A stretch of 64,000 nt of DNA from QKTW01 sp052161885. GTDB taxonomy: Bacteria > Bacteroidota > Bacteroidia > Chitinophagales > Chitinophagaceae. Where the stretch lies: contig CP197396.1 in assembly GCA_052161885.1 (NCBI GenBank), positions 806,001 to 870,000 on the forward strand. Direction: 5' to 3'. A model generated the notes under the pieces. It did not search any database. It had not been told where the DNA came from and saw only the letters and a list, made by a program, of their open reading frames with translations. This document shows, piece after piece, positions 10,245 through 18,780 of this stretch. The position numbers were made by a program, and so were the translations under genes. How positions within the stretch are numbered: the first letter of the stretch is position 1; every line of letters starts with the position of its first letter.

Positions 10245-10775
10245 TTACTTTTTAATATAATTCAGGTTAAAGTTTATCGTATCATGAGAAAAGACCTTAT
10301 CGTTATAAGTCAGCAGAACGTCTGTGCTATGCTTCTTCTTCCGGATTCCATACCGGTATCCTACATTAATCGTTTCAAAGGGAAATGCATTGTAATTATT
10401 CTCAAATGAATAAGATACGGGATATAAAAGTGCTCCCCCGGCAGATACTGTTATGTCTTCTTTGCAATGATTAAGCAGGTATTCATAATACCCGTTATAA
10501 TCATCGAGGCTGGTGCATAGCCGGCGCAAAGGGCTTGTATTATTCTCCATGTTTATCACCATAATGCTGAGTCTCATATAATCCGGGTTATTGGCAACTT
10601 TTCTTGCTGAATCATTAGGTAGCAGGTATACCTGGTATTTCAGCCACCCTTTACTGCGCTCACCAAGCAACACTTTATTGCCGGCTACTGCAGATACCTG
10701 TTTGCCGGTATGACAGCCTGACGCTGTAAACAGTACGCCCAGAAACATTGATACAATAATCTTTCTTTGGAACAT
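10245..10775 (-). CDS. Small lipoprotein of the giant-protein cluster
   Basis: This 176-aa product has a signal peptide with a lipobox (LLFTASGC-type, ASGC near residue 21), so it should be lipid-anchored after cleavage before Cys21. The mature part contains RLSIMVINMENNTSPLRRLCTSLDDYNGYYEYLLNHC and a beta-rich C-terminal half (SYSFENNYNAFPFETINVGY). I do not recognise the family. It lies 12 nt after the 378-aa secreted protein gene and 16 nt before the 2186-aa gene, so it belongs to the same transcript. It may be an accessory anchor or assembly factor for the giant protein. Confidence 0.75.
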   Translation of the reverse strand: MFQRKIIVSMFLGVLFTASGCHTGKQVSAVAGNKVLLGERSKGWLKYQVYLLPNDSARKVANNPDYMRLSIMVINMENNTSPLRRLCTSLDDYNGYYEYLLNHCKEDITVSAGGALLYPVSYSFENNYNAFPFETINVGYRYGIRKKKHSTDVLLTYNDKVFSHDTINFNLNYIKK

Positions 10776-10787
10776 GTTACTGATATA

Positions 10788-11924
10788 TTACAGGTAATCC
10801 GGATTTACATATTTTACAGGCAGTACAAATTGCTCTCCTTTTGTATTGGTAATAGTAAACTGGTATGATCCCAGATGCGTCAGAGAAGCCTCTTCCTGCA
10901 AATCAATCACATATCTATTATCGCCTTCTACTGCTGCCAGTGTTTTTTCTTTGAGTTTAATTGTGTTGCCGGATTTGTCTGTAAGACTTACTGTTAGTAC
11001 ATCCTGCAGTTTTTCGTCCAGCACATATTTTAATTTCAGCTTGCCTACTGCATAATAAACTGCAGCATTTTTTTCCTTCCTTACGTCCACAAAATAGCTT
11101 TCGTGCGGTAGCCCTTTTAGCGTACTATCATCGACGATCATAAACTGCCATGTTTCGGCACCGCCGAGCAGCAGGCCTTTGTAGTAGGCATCTACTGTCC
11201 ATACATATGGCTGCCACTTTTCCAGCGGCTTGGCGGTAACGGGGTACTGGATGGAGTTGCCTGTTACATTGCGCTCTTCATACATCGGTGGATTGCGTGT
11301 GATCGCATTCACCCCGTTCTGGCCCTTCTTCAGCTCTGCCACACGCACCCGGTACGTAAGGCTGCCCGCCAGTGGGCTTGTTACCGCCCACGACAGCATC
11401 GGGTACTGCTCATACAGCTTTGCCTTATTCTCCGGGTCCACAAGGTTTATCAGGAACAGGTCTTTGGACTGGTTATACACACAACCCTCCGCTACAGGCG
11501 GCGGCTGGCTCTCACTGCCAGGACTGCCCGGCTTCAGGCTCACGCAGTACTCATAGTTCCCTTCCGGAAGCTTGCTGTAGTTTGTAAAAAGGTCTTTCAG
11601 CGCAGGATCTGAAAAGCTCCACGTCAGCGAGGTGGCACGGTCGCGCGACAGTGTGTTCATGCCCGGGGACAGGGTGGCATGGAAGGTATAACCCATGCGC
11701 AGGTTGCTGCCCCGGTAGCGCACGCTGCCTGTAAACACGGCGCTCTGCGAGCCACCGCTGTTATTGATCACCTGGAAGCTGAACATATTGGCAGGTGTCA
11801 GCTCCACACCATCCAGCAGGTCCAGGTTCACAACCATGTTCTGCTGGCCATAGCCCTGCACTGCCAGCATTGTAAGCAGCAGCGGCACCACAAGCCAGCG
11901 AATGATCAGGTTTCGACTTTTCAT
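10788..11924 (-). CDS. Secreted beta-sandwich (FN3/TANFOR-like) protein
   Basis: The 378-aa product has a signal peptide ending at QGYGQ. The N-terminal third (NMVVNLDLLDGVELTPANMFSFQ, GSVRYRGSNLRMGYTF, PGMNTLSRDRATSLTWSF) looks like a first Ig/FN3-like domain. The middle part (NLVDPENKAKLYEQYPMLSW, YRVRVAELKKGQNGVNAI, YVWTVDAYYKG) matches the fibronectin-like pattern I associate with TANFOR-type Bacteroidota surface proteins. A third strand-rich domain ends the protein. It carries no enzyme motif. It is the second gene of the cluster, separated from the beta-barrel gene by 155 nt holding a short tandem repeat. A structural, non-catalytic role in surface assembly is likely. The TANFOR label is tentative. 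Confidence 0.7.
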   Translation of the reverse strand: MKSRNLIIRWLVVPLLLTMLAVQGYGQQNMVVNLDLLDGVELTPANMFSFQVINNSGGSQSAVFTGSVRYRGSNLRMGYTFHATLSPGMNTLSRDRATSLTWSFSDPALKDLFTNYSKLPEGNYEYCVSLKPGSPGSESQPPPVAEGCVYNQSKDLFLINLVDPENKAKLYEQYPMLSWAVTSPLAGSLTYRVRVAELKKGQNGVNAITRNPPMYEERNVTGNSIQYPVTAKPLEKWQPYVWTVDAYYKGLLLGGAETWQFMIVDDSTLKGLPHESYFVDVRKEKNAAVYYAVGKLKLKYVLDEKLQDVLTVSLTDKSGNTIKLKEKTLAAVEGDNRYVIDLQEEASLTHLGSYQFTITNTKGEQFVLPVKYVNPDYL

Positions 11925-12032
11925 ATTCCTGTTTTATTTTGTTTATGTTCTGTTGTCAATTTTCTATTGAAGTAATTCATCTGATGTTTCAGTAAACAGT
12001 ATCAAGTATTTAGTATCAAGTATCAAGCTGTT

Positions 12033-12075
12033 TAACCTATTAACCTATTAACCTATTAACCTATTAACCTGTCAA
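12033..12075. repeat. Short tandem repeat, 8-bp unit TAACCTAT
   Basis: About four head-to-tail copies of TAACCTAT are followed by degenerate versions (TAACCTGTC, AACTTATC) in the 155-nt gap between the beta-barrel gene and the FN3-like gene. Just before lies a second word family (tagtatcaag, tatcaagc). The repeat is inside a probable operon, so it would be transcribed. Unit length 8 is not a multiple of 3, but no reading frame crosses it. Confidence 0.85.
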
Positions 12076-12079
12076 CTTA

Positions 12080-15061
12080 TCAACTCCTTCGCTTCATCTT
12101 AAACTGCCAGTTCACCCCTGCCTGTCCGCCGTATATATTTGTCCTCGTTGTATTTTCTGCCAGTCTGTAGTTCGTATACCTTGCCTGCAGCCGGATGCTT
12201 ACCGGCCACTGTTTCAGCCGGTACTGCACGCCACCTGTCGTTGCCGCCCGTTGCAGGCCAAATGCTGCAATCGCGACATCCTGGCCCACATTGATGCTTA
12301 CTCTTTTGGATAATGTCCTGGTGATGCTGATATTGGCAAACCAGGTATCTGTATTCTTTGTACTGCTGCTTACTACTGCCCCCGTACTGTCGGTCATTGT
12401 CGCCAGCGGCACAGAGTTCCAACCTGTATTGATGCTGTAGGCATCACCCTTACTACTGAGCATATAGCCTGCCTGCACCATACGTGTGTGGTAGGATACC
12501 GTGTCCGTATTGCTGCTGTTCTGGTTGTACACCAGTGTAAAACGGTGCACCAGCTTGTGTTTCTTCAGCTGGTAAGAGGCACGGCCTGTCCATACCTCAC
12601 CGGTCATAGGCCGTTGAGGCACATTAAACGTATCGGTGTAGCTGCGGAAGGTGGAGAACGGTTTGTAGCTTAATTGTACGGATGGATATCTTTTGCTGTG
12701 TGTTTTTATATCAAAGCCCCATTTGATGCTGTGCGCCGAGGAGCTCAGGCTGTTTTGCTCCAGGTAGTTGAACTGGAGACCGAGTGTAAGGAACGAATGC
12801 AGCAGGTCCGTAGTACCGGCAAGGGTATAACGGTCGGTGCCCGCCATGGTAAACGGAAGCGTACTGTTCTCAAAGCTGCGCCCTACATGCTCCCACTCCC
12901 CCTGAAGCTGTGTCTGTAATTTTGTAACATTGTATTCGGCAGCTGTTTTAACAGCACTATGGTCCATATCTGCTGCCACGGCATCGCCCTTGCGCATCGA
13001 TACCGCTCCCTCACTGTGCAGCTGCAGGTCACTACCGATACCGCCATTGTAATTCAATGATACCACATGCACCGGCTCTTTATAACCGTCCGGTGCTATA
13101 TCTGTATGGCTGTAAAAACTGTCTTTCTGCTGCGATTTTAACGCAGGATTGTAGCCATAATACAGCAGCTCCAACTGTTGCTTTCCTATCGGTTTAAAAC
13201 TCAGCTTGCCCAGGTAGCTGTTGTAGTTATCTACACTGCCATCGCGCGATACATATTGGGTTTTCCCAACCGTTACGCCTGCCTTTACAAAGCCAAAGTC
13301 GTAGCCGCTGCTCAGCCCTTTGAGGTTTTGCCCAGCCATCGTATAGTCCGACTCGTACTGGTTCAATATACCGGCGTCAAAGTGTGTAAGCCCGCTCGTA
13401 AACTGTTTTACCTTACCCTCCGGCATAATACCGCTGGCGGCCTTCAGCATATCTTTATATGATACGTCTTTGCCACTTTGCAGCTTTTGCAGTGAACTGT
13501 AGCTGATGGCAGAGTCCAGGTGCAGTTGCTCTTTATACTGCGTAAGCAGTGTATGGTATTTTTCATATTGCTGCTCCAGCGCCAGAAGGCGCTCGTAGCG
13601 CTTCTTTATCTCTGCCTGGTCCCTGGCTATCTTTTCCTTTGCTTTGCTCAGCTTGTCTTGTGTTGCAGATGCCGTGCTGTCTTTGCCGGCCTGTTTTTCG
13701 GCGGTGCTTACGGCTGTGTTTATTATTTTGGTAGTATCTATCAGCCCTTTAGTGTCCAATACTTTAGACAGGTCGCCATTGTTCTGTTTCAGTGTGTTTT
13801 CGCTGACACCGTATTCTTTGGAAAGCCCCTGCAGCAGGCTGCTTTTTTCATTCTTTACTTTATCTAAATAGCCGGTGTATATCATCTCCAGCCCTTTGCC
13901 TTTGGCCACTGTCTCGTTGTATTTATTCTTATAGCTGCTGATCTTTTTGCCCAGTTCTTCTTTGGCTGCTTCCACATCGTAGTGCACCCGGATGTAGCTC
14001 GCACGCGCCTGCCGGTGCTGGTCCTGGGTGGTGTAAAAACCATCGATGCCCACAGGCATGTCCCACACTTTGGTATCTATGGTGCCGCGGAACTCTGTGT
14101 AATTATTCTCCTGGGCAGACCCGGCTTCCTGCCCGCTGCCCATCACCTGGTTGATATCAAAATTGCCCTGAAGGGCAGTTTCTTCCTGTTTCCGTTTGGC
14201 AAACAGCGACTGGAGCTCGTTATGCACACCGTTAAAGTCTTCCAGGTTGTTGGTAACAAGTGATGTCGCATTATCCTTAAGGGCATTGCCTTCCTTTTCT
14301 ATATTATCCTCCATCGCCTTGCCCGCTACCAGTTCGTACCGGCCCAGGAACCAGTCTTCGTAATACAGTTCGGTATACGTCTTACCGTCTTTGATCACAG
14401 GCCGGGTGCTGATGCCGGACCCTTTCATTCGGCGGCTGATACGACCAGCTGAGTGCTGTAATGCCTCCCTGGTGGTCGATGTCTGGTCTTTTAGCTTTGA
14501 GGTCTTTACGGATGATGCATTTGCAGGAAGACGCGCATCTGAAAACAGGCCGTTCAGGTCTTTGCGCAGTGATGACCCGGCAGACAGCGTACTGTCCGCC
14601 TGCTGATGCCAGTCTTTGTGAAATATAATGCTGCTGTCGGATACTGAAGTAATATCGATAGTGGTGATGTACTGTCCCGCAGGCAGCGCACCGAAGCGCT
14701 CTACTGCTGTAAGAAAACCAGGGTGATCGCCGGTAAGGTGTGCCGCATGGCGCAGCGCCAATGTAAGTGTGTGTGCACCCGCTTCCAGTGTCTGGTGCTC
14801 AAATATGGCTTCGTATAATGTGAGGGTGTCTTTTGCCCGCAACTGGCGGCTGGCAATTATTATCTTAGCATTTTTAATCCCAGCCGGAACCTCGTAGTCT
14901 ATATGCTGCACCAATGCACCATCACCATCTGTACCCAGCCTGTCTGCTGACAGGTGAACCACCAATGTGTCCGGGCCGCTTTGACCGTACACGCCACCAC
15001 CCGCCGTTACTAATAACAGAAGGAGGATAAGGCAGATAGTATAACGGCGGTAGGGATTCAC
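12080..15061 (-). CDS. Predicted outer-membrane beta-barrel with coiled-coil stalk (993 aa)
   Basis: GTG start at 15061, followed by a signal peptide (LILLLLLVTAGGGVYGQ). Residues about 25-190 are a beta-rich extracellular-type domain. Residues about 355-525 are strongly charged and heptad-like (KEELGKKISSYKNKYNE, KAKEKIARDQAEIKKRYERL), predicting a long coiled coil. The last 400 residues alternate polar and aromatic residues in strand-length blocks separated by short turns, as in porin-like barrels (YDFGFVKAGVTVGKTQYV, GKLSFKPIGKQQLELLYY), ending GGQAGVNWQFKMKRRS. It heads the giant-protein cluster and has a TAnnTTTG box 32 nt upstream. No close family is recognised. I infer an outer-membrane anchor or conduit for the proteins encoded downstream, without direct proof. 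Confidence 0.72.
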   Translation of the reverse strand: MNPYRRYTICLILLLLLVTAGGGVYGQSGPDTLVVHLSADRLGTDGDGALVQHIDYEVPAGIKNAKIIIASRQLRAKDTLTLYEAIFEHQTLEAGAHTLTLALRHAAHLTGDHPGFLTAVERFGALPAGQYITTIDITSVSDSSIIFHKDWHQQADSTLSAGSSLRKDLNGLFSDARLPANASSVKTSKLKDQTSTTREALQHSAGRISRRMKGSGISTRPVIKDGKTYTELYYEDWFLGRYELVAGKAMEDNIEKEGNALKDNATSLVTNNLEDFNGVHNELQSLFAKRKQEETALQGNFDINQVMGSGQEAGSAQENNYTEFRGTIDTKVWDMPVGIDGFYTTQDQHRQARASYIRVHYDVEAAKEELGKKISSYKNKYNETVAKGKGLEMIYTGYLDKVKNEKSSLLQGLSKEYGVSENTLKQNNGDLSKVLDTKGLIDTTKIINTAVSTAEKQAGKDSTASATQDKLSKAKEKIARDQAEIKKRYERLLALEQQYEKYHTLLTQYKEQLHLDSAISYSSLQKLQSGKDVSYKDMLKAASGIMPEGKVKQFTSGLTHFDAGILNQYESDYTMAGQNLKGLSSGYDFGFVKAGVTVGKTQYVSRDGSVDNYNSYLGKLSFKPIGKQQLELLYYGYNPALKSQQKDSFYSHTDIAPDGYKEPVHVVSLNYNGGIGSDLQLHSEGAVSMRKGDAVAADMDHSAVKTAAEYNVTKLQTQLQGEWEHVGRSFENSTLPFTMAGTDRYTLAGTTDLLHSFLTLGLQFNYLEQNSLSSSAHSIKWGFDIKTHSKRYPSVQLSYKPFSTFRSYTDTFNVPQRPMTGEVWTGRASYQLKKHKLVHRFTLVYNQNSSNTDTVSYHTRMVQAGYMLSSKGDAYSINTGWNSVPLATMTDSTGAVVSSSTKNTDTWFANISITRTLSKRVSINVGQDVAIAAFGLQRAATTGGVQYRLKQWPVSIRLQARYTNYRLAENTTRTNIYGGQAGVNWQFKMKRRS

Positions 15062-15092
15062 CTGAGGGATATGTTGGTTTATTTTTATTTTA

Positions 15093-15100
15093 CAAACTTA
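15093..15100 (-). promoter_or_regulatory. Putative Bacteroidota promoter -7 box (TAAGTTTG)
   Basis: On the minus strand TAAGTTTG exactly fits the TAnnTTTG box of Bacteroidota primary-sigma promoters. It lies 32 nt before the GTG of the beta-barrel gene. A matching -33 TTG element at the usual spacing is not clear, so only the downstream box is supported. It would drive the whole minus-strand cluster. Confidence 0.45.
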
Positions 15101-15109
15101 AATATTGCT

Positions 15110-15490
15110 TTAACACGATATTAACACATTGGATGAATATGCGGTTTCATTCGACGAATAGCACTTCTCATCTGACGGATGGTATTTTTCAAGTGAAGGA
15201 TTAAGGGTTCTGGTTTAAGGTCAAAAATCGAATAGTGAGAGGATAAAAAGTATCGTTTTTAAACTGAGATCGAATGTAGAGCGTGGATGAAACTTTTTTT
15301 ACAGGTAAAAACCTGAAAAATTATTTGATAATATTTATCTGTTTAAAAAACAAACACAAGAAAAAAATAGAGGAAAAAAAATGACATTATATTTAAATAA
15401 ACACATCAAAGTGAGCACGGGATTATGCTCTGTAGTAAGTTAATTTGCTGACTATGATGGATTTGTGGAGAAGGTCGGTTGCGTAGTGTA
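15110..15490. other. Intergenic stretch without a gene
   Basis: AT-rich spacer between the giant-protein cluster promoter and the tRNA terminator. It holds a TCATCTGacGGATGG word near 15168 that recurs, in variant form, near 16980 and 30508. No open frame of convincing composition was seen on either strand. Confidence 0.6.
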
Positions 15491-15491
15491 T

Positions 15492-15533
15492 AAAAAGAAA
15501 AATCCCCTTGAAAATCAGCGATTCTCAAGGGGA
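15492..15533 (-). terminator. Rho-independent terminator of tRNA-Arg
   Basis: Minus strand: CCCCTTGA pairs with TCAAGGGG around a 13-14 nt loop, followed by ATTTTTCTTTTT. It starts a few bases after the 3' end of the tRNA. Confidence 0.85.
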
Positions 15534-15539
15534 ACTCAG

Positions 15540-15613
15540 TGACCGCGTCAGGATTCAAACCTGAAACCTTTTGATCCGTAGTCAAATGCTCTATTCAGTT
15601 GAGCTACGCAGCC
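15540..15613 (-). tRNA. tRNA-Arg (anticodon ACG)
   Basis: The minus strand folds into a 74-nt cloverleaf. The acceptor 5' strand GGCTGCG pairs with CGCGGTC, with two G-U wobbles. The D-stem is GCTC/GAGC. The anticodon stem TTTGA/TCAAA encloses loop CTACGGA, giving anticodon ACG. The T-arm is TCAGG-TTTGAAT-CCTGA, with discriminator A. The CCA end is not encoded. ACG is normally deaminated to ICG and reads CGU, CGC and CGA. Confidence 0.96.
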
Positions 15614-15752
15614 ATTTCCCTTTTGGGACTGCAAAGATAACGGCATTTTGTTAAAGAACAAGCATTGATTTCAAAAAAACTTCGTTTACATATAGGCACT
15701 GTATCAGGAGGCATAAAATAATTAACTTGGCACGCCCAAAGCAATTTATTGC

Positions 15753-16226
15753 ATGAATATAGAAATATGGTCTGTAGGTAAGGAAAACGAATCGTTCATA
15801 GATGAAGGCCTCCGCTATTATTTTCAAAAAACAAAACCATACAATCCCGTAGAACTCGTCATTCTGCAGCCTAATAAAAAAATGGCCACAACAGATCCGG
15901 AGCGTGCAAAACTATACGAAGAAGAACTCATTCTTAAAAAACTGCAACCTCAACATTATCTTATTCTGCTGGACGAACGTGGTAAGCAGCTCAATTCTAT
16001 ACAATGGTCGCACCAGTTTCAGCAACTGATGAACCAGGGCACCAAAACGCTGGTATTACTCATCGGCGGTGCATTTGGCGTAACGGATAATGTACGGAAG
16101 CAGGCGCGGCAGTGCTGGTCGCTCTCTCCGCTGGTTTTTCCGCATCAGCTGGTGCGGCTTATATTGGCAGAACAGGTATACCGTGCATTCAGCATTCTTA
16201 ATAATTCTCCATATCATCATTCATAA
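15753..16226 (+). CDS. rlmH: 23S rRNA pseudouridine(1915)-N3 methyltransferase RlmH
   Basis: The 157-aa product matches RlmH in length and along the whole chain. The N-terminus is MNIEIWSVGKENESFIDEGL. The SPOUT-type S-adenosylmethionine site is LILLDERGKQLNS, VLLIGGAFGV and the C-terminal knot segment LSPLVFPHQLVRLILAEQVYRAFSI, ending NNSPYHHS. The enzyme methylates the pseudouridine at position 1915 of 23S rRNA in assembled ribosomes. ATG start at 15753. It is followed 33 nt later by a rhomboid gene on the same strand, probably one transcript ending at the hairpin near 16884. Confidence 0.96.
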   Translation: MNIEIWSVGKENESFIDEGLRYYFQKTKPYNPVELVILQPNKKMATTDPERAKLYEEELILKKLQPQHYLILLDERGKQLNSIQWSHQFQQLMNQGTKTLVLLIGGAFGVTDNVRKQARQCWSLSPLVFPHQLVRLILAEQVYRAFSILNNSPYHHS

Positions 16227-16259
16227 ACAAGGCGTATTTTCACCGATATTTTACCACAC

Positions 16260-16877
16260 ATGCTAGGCACTTACACCATTATACTCATAATAATTACCGT
16301 CCTTGTATCTCTTTCCGCTCTCCGCGACCAGGCGCTGATGAATAAGCTTATTCTCTGGCCTCGCCGTATGGACGAACCTAAAGAATATTACAGGCTGCTC
16401 ACTTCCGGCTTTATCCATGCAGATATGACGCACCTGTTCTTTAATATGTTCACCCTCTTTTTTATCGGGTCTTTTGTAGAAGCATATTTTACTACTTATT
16501 CTTCACGTACACTCTACGTCGTATTATATCTTGCCGGCATTATCGTTGCTTCCCTGCCCTCTTTCTTCAAACACCGGCAAAATAGCTACTATCGTTCGCT
16601 CGGAGCTTCCGGCGGTGTAGCAGCGGTATTGTTTTCTTCTGTATATTTTGCCCCCTGGTCTACCATTCGTATCTGGTTTATTCCGATGCCCAATATTGTT
16701 TTTGGTATACTGTATCTTGTTTATTCCATGTATATGTCGCGCCGGGGCGGTGATTTTATCAATCATGATGCACACTTCTGGGGCGCAGTTTTCGGCCTTG
16801 TTTTTACATGGGCTATCGATCCTTTTCACGGACAGGCATTCCTGGAACAACTGATGCATCCTCCATTTCTGTCCTGA
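16260..16877 (+). CDS. Rhomboid-family intramembrane serine protease
   Basis: The 205-aa polytopic membrane protein shows the rhomboid signatures. There is an HxxxxHxxxN-type motif in the second membrane segment (H53, H58, N62 within FIHADMTHLFFNMFTLFF). The catalytic serine is in GASGG (Ser117), and the catalytic His172 is in HDAHFWGAVFGL. These positions fit the Ser-His dyad in membrane helices 4 and 6 of a six-helix rhomboid. The protein should cleave single-span substrates inside the inner membrane; the substrate is unknown. It lies 33 nt after rlmH and before a strong terminator. Confidence 0.93.
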   Translation: MLGTYTIILIIITVLVSLSALRDQALMNKLILWPRRMDEPKEYYRLLTSGFIHADMTHLFFNMFTLFFIGSFVEAYFTTYSSRTLYVVLYLAGIIVASLPSFFKHRQNSYYRSLGASGGVAAVLFSSVYFAPWSTIRIWFIPMPNIVFGILYLVYSMYMSRRGGDFINHDAHFWGAVFGLVFTWAIDPFHGQAFLEQLMHPPFLS

Positions 16878-16883
16878 TAAAAA

Positions 16884-16918
16884 ATGCTGCCGGAACATTA
16901 GTACCGGCAGCATTCGAC
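16884..16918 (+). terminator. Terminator after the rhomboid gene
   Basis: ATGCTGCCGG and CCGGCAGCAT form a perfect 10-bp stem with a 10-nt loop. A T-rich tail follows after four bases. On the opposite strand the hairpin is followed by TTTT, so it could also stop minus-strand transcription from tilS. Confidence 0.8.
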
Positions 16919-17023
16919 TTTTTAATATTTAGGGAGTCATCGCAGGTACGTCCATGTAACATCGTTGCGATGGCACCTTTCATCTGATGAATTACTATGC
17001 TGCTTTTTCTGTAGAAAAGCTGT

Positions 17024-18364
17024 TTAATCCTTCTTTTTTCGTTCTATCCACAGCACCTGGTGTGTACCGGGCTTTACTTTAAATCGTTCATCCAGGCGCA
17101 TACCCGTCAGCCATACTATGCGTTTGTTACATTCCAGCACCCAGGCACGCTCCTTTTCATGTATTGCCAGTTTCTGATCTATAAAATACTTGCTGATCTT
17201 CTTTTTCTTCATGCCCATACCCAGCGGATAAAAGTAATCCCCGGTCTTCCAGCGGCGCAGTATCAGCGGAAACTCCAGCAGTTTCAGATCAATGCAAGCA
17301 GTATCCTGGTCTGTCGGTAATACTTCCGGTTTGGGTTTCACAGAAAAATGGAACGAGGCGCCTTCTGTATGTACCACACAGGGGACACCTTCCACCAGTA
17401 TCAGATCTGTATGTTCTCCGGCGTGCTGTGTAATTACGAGGAAATCGCGGTTACGGATGATACGGTGGGTGGCTGACGAAACATAATGTCCGCTTTCCGT
17501 ATTCAGCAGGTTTAATACCTGTGAAGTCTGTGCCGGTGAAAACCCAAATGGCTGCAGCAACTCATAGCAAAGTGTTTCCAGAGGTTGCGCGCGGGCCAGT
17601 CTCCGCACCGGGATATAAAAATCTTTGCCCCGCTGTGCTACCAGTTTTTTTCTTTCGGCTTCCACACTGCGCCGGTATAATATTTCCGCCTGTGCAAAGC
17701 GTTGTATGCTTGCATTTGTCTGTTCTGCAGCATTCGGGAACCATTTTTCTATTGCCGGTATGATGTGTAATCTTACCGCATTGCGCAGATGCACATCTGT
17801 TCCATTCGACGCATCTTCGCGGTATGGGATATTATACTCATGTGCATAGCTCCGTATTTCTTCCTTCTGTGCAAAGAGCAGCGGACGTATCAGTGTGTCT
17901 GTATGTTCGCGTATGCCATGCAGGCCTGCAATGCCTGTTCCTTTAAACAGGTTCATCAGCAGGGTTTCCATATTATCATTGGCATGATGAGCAGTGGCAA
18001 TATATGCAAACCCATTATCACGCCTTATTTCGTCAAACCATTCATAGCGCAGTATCCTCGCGGTTTCTTCCAGGCCTTTTTTCCATTCCTCCATCATCTG
18101 CTTTGTTTCGAAGCGTGTATGAAACAGCCGGATGTTCCTTTCTTCAGCCCATTGCCGCACAAGTGTTTCGTCCAGGTCTGATGCTTCTGCGCGGAGCTGA
18201 AAATTGCAGTGCGCTATGGCAAACGGTATCTGTGCTTCATGCAGCAGATGGGCCAGCACCATAGAGTCTACCCCGCCGCTTGCAGCCAGCAGTATCTTTT
18301 GCGATGGTGCAGCGAATTGTTTCTGCTGCCAGTTTTCCCGGAATGATTGCAGTAGATCTCCCAT
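17024..18364 (-). CDS. tilS: tRNA(Ile)-lysidine synthase TilS
   Basis: The 446-aa product has the N-type ATP pyrophosphatase PP-loop SGGVDS (residues 29-34), the HCNFQLR segment, RILRYEWFDEI, IATAHHANDNMETLLMNLFKGTGI and IRPLLFAQKEEIRSYA. The C-terminal substrate-binding part includes LILRRWKTGDYFYPLGM, KKKKISKYFIDQKL and the terminal WL-x-G-x-RLDERFKV. TilS attaches lysine to C34 of tRNA-Ile(CAU), changing its codon reading from AUG to AUA. The ATG overlaps the TAA of the upstream TPR gene by one base (TAATG), which suggests translational coupling. Confidence 0.96.
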   Translation of the reverse strand: MGDLLQSFRENWQQKQFAAPSQKILLAASGGVDSMVLAHLLHEAQIPFAIAHCNFQLRAEASDLDETLVRQWAEERNIRLFHTRFETKQMMEEWKKGLEETARILRYEWFDEIRRDNGFAYIATAHHANDNMETLLMNLFKGTGIAGLHGIREHTDTLIRPLLFAQKEEIRSYAHEYNIPYREDASNGTDVHLRNAVRLHIIPAIEKWFPNAAEQTNASIQRFAQAEILYRRSVEAERKKLVAQRGKDFYIPVRRLARAQPLETLCYELLQPFGFSPAQTSQVLNLLNTESGHYVSSATHRIIRNRDFLVITQHAGEHTDLILVEGVPCVVHTEGASFHFSVKPKPEVLPTDQDTACIDLKLLEFPLILRRWKTGDYFYPLGMGMKKKKISKYFIDQKLAIHEKERAWVLECNKRIVWLTGMRLDERFKVKPGTHQVLWIERKKKD

Positions 18365-18678
18365 TAGTATGCAAGGTCTTCGTATGCGCTTTGTAATTCG
18401 CTGTAACTGTGCATATCGCCTGCTTTTTTAGCCTGTACCATTCCTTCTTCGTAAACACGTATGGCATCATCGGCCAAGCCGGTACGCTCCAGCAATTTCG
18501 CCAGATGATAATAAGTGGCTACATAAGCAGGATCATGCTGCATATTCTTTTCAAATAAAGCTTTTGCGGCGGTTTCATCTCCTGCTTTTATATATTCCAG
18601 TGCAAGTGCATGGTTCAGGAAACAATCATCCGGCGAGGCTGCTAAAAAAGACTTGAGTTTTTCTATACGGTCAGACAT
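18364..18678 (-). CDS. Small tetratricopeptide-repeat protein
   Basis: The 104-aa cytoplasmic protein has two to three TPR-like helical pairs: NHALALEYIKAGDETAAKALFEK, VATYYHLAKLLERTGLADDAI and a final helix pair SYSELQSAYEDLAY. The Ala/Gly/Tyr spacing matches TPR consensus positions. It carries no catalytic motif and is probably a protein-protein adaptor. The last base of its stop codon overlaps the tilS start, so the two are translationally coupled. Confidence 0.85.
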   Translation of the reverse strand: MSDRIEKLKSFLAASPDDCFLNHALALEYIKAGDETAAKALFEKNMQHDPAYVATYYHLAKLLERTGLADDAIRVYEEGMVQAKKAGDMHSYSELQSAYEDLAY

Positions 18679-18719
18679 ACTGGGGATGTGCTTACTTTAT
18701 TAAGCCTGTAAAAATAAGA

Positions 18720-18758
18720 AGCCCGGACGGCCTTTCAAAAACAAAAGCGGTCCGGGCT
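18720..18758 (-). terminator. Terminator of the PNGase F-like gene
   Basis: AGCCCGGAC and GTCCGGGCT form a 9-bp GC-rich stem around a loop of about 21 nt. In the minus direction it is followed by TTCTTATTTTTAC. It separates the PNGase F-like gene from the TPR-tilS pair. Confidence 0.8.
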
Positions 18759-18780
18759 GAATGCTGTCGCAATGGTTGTA

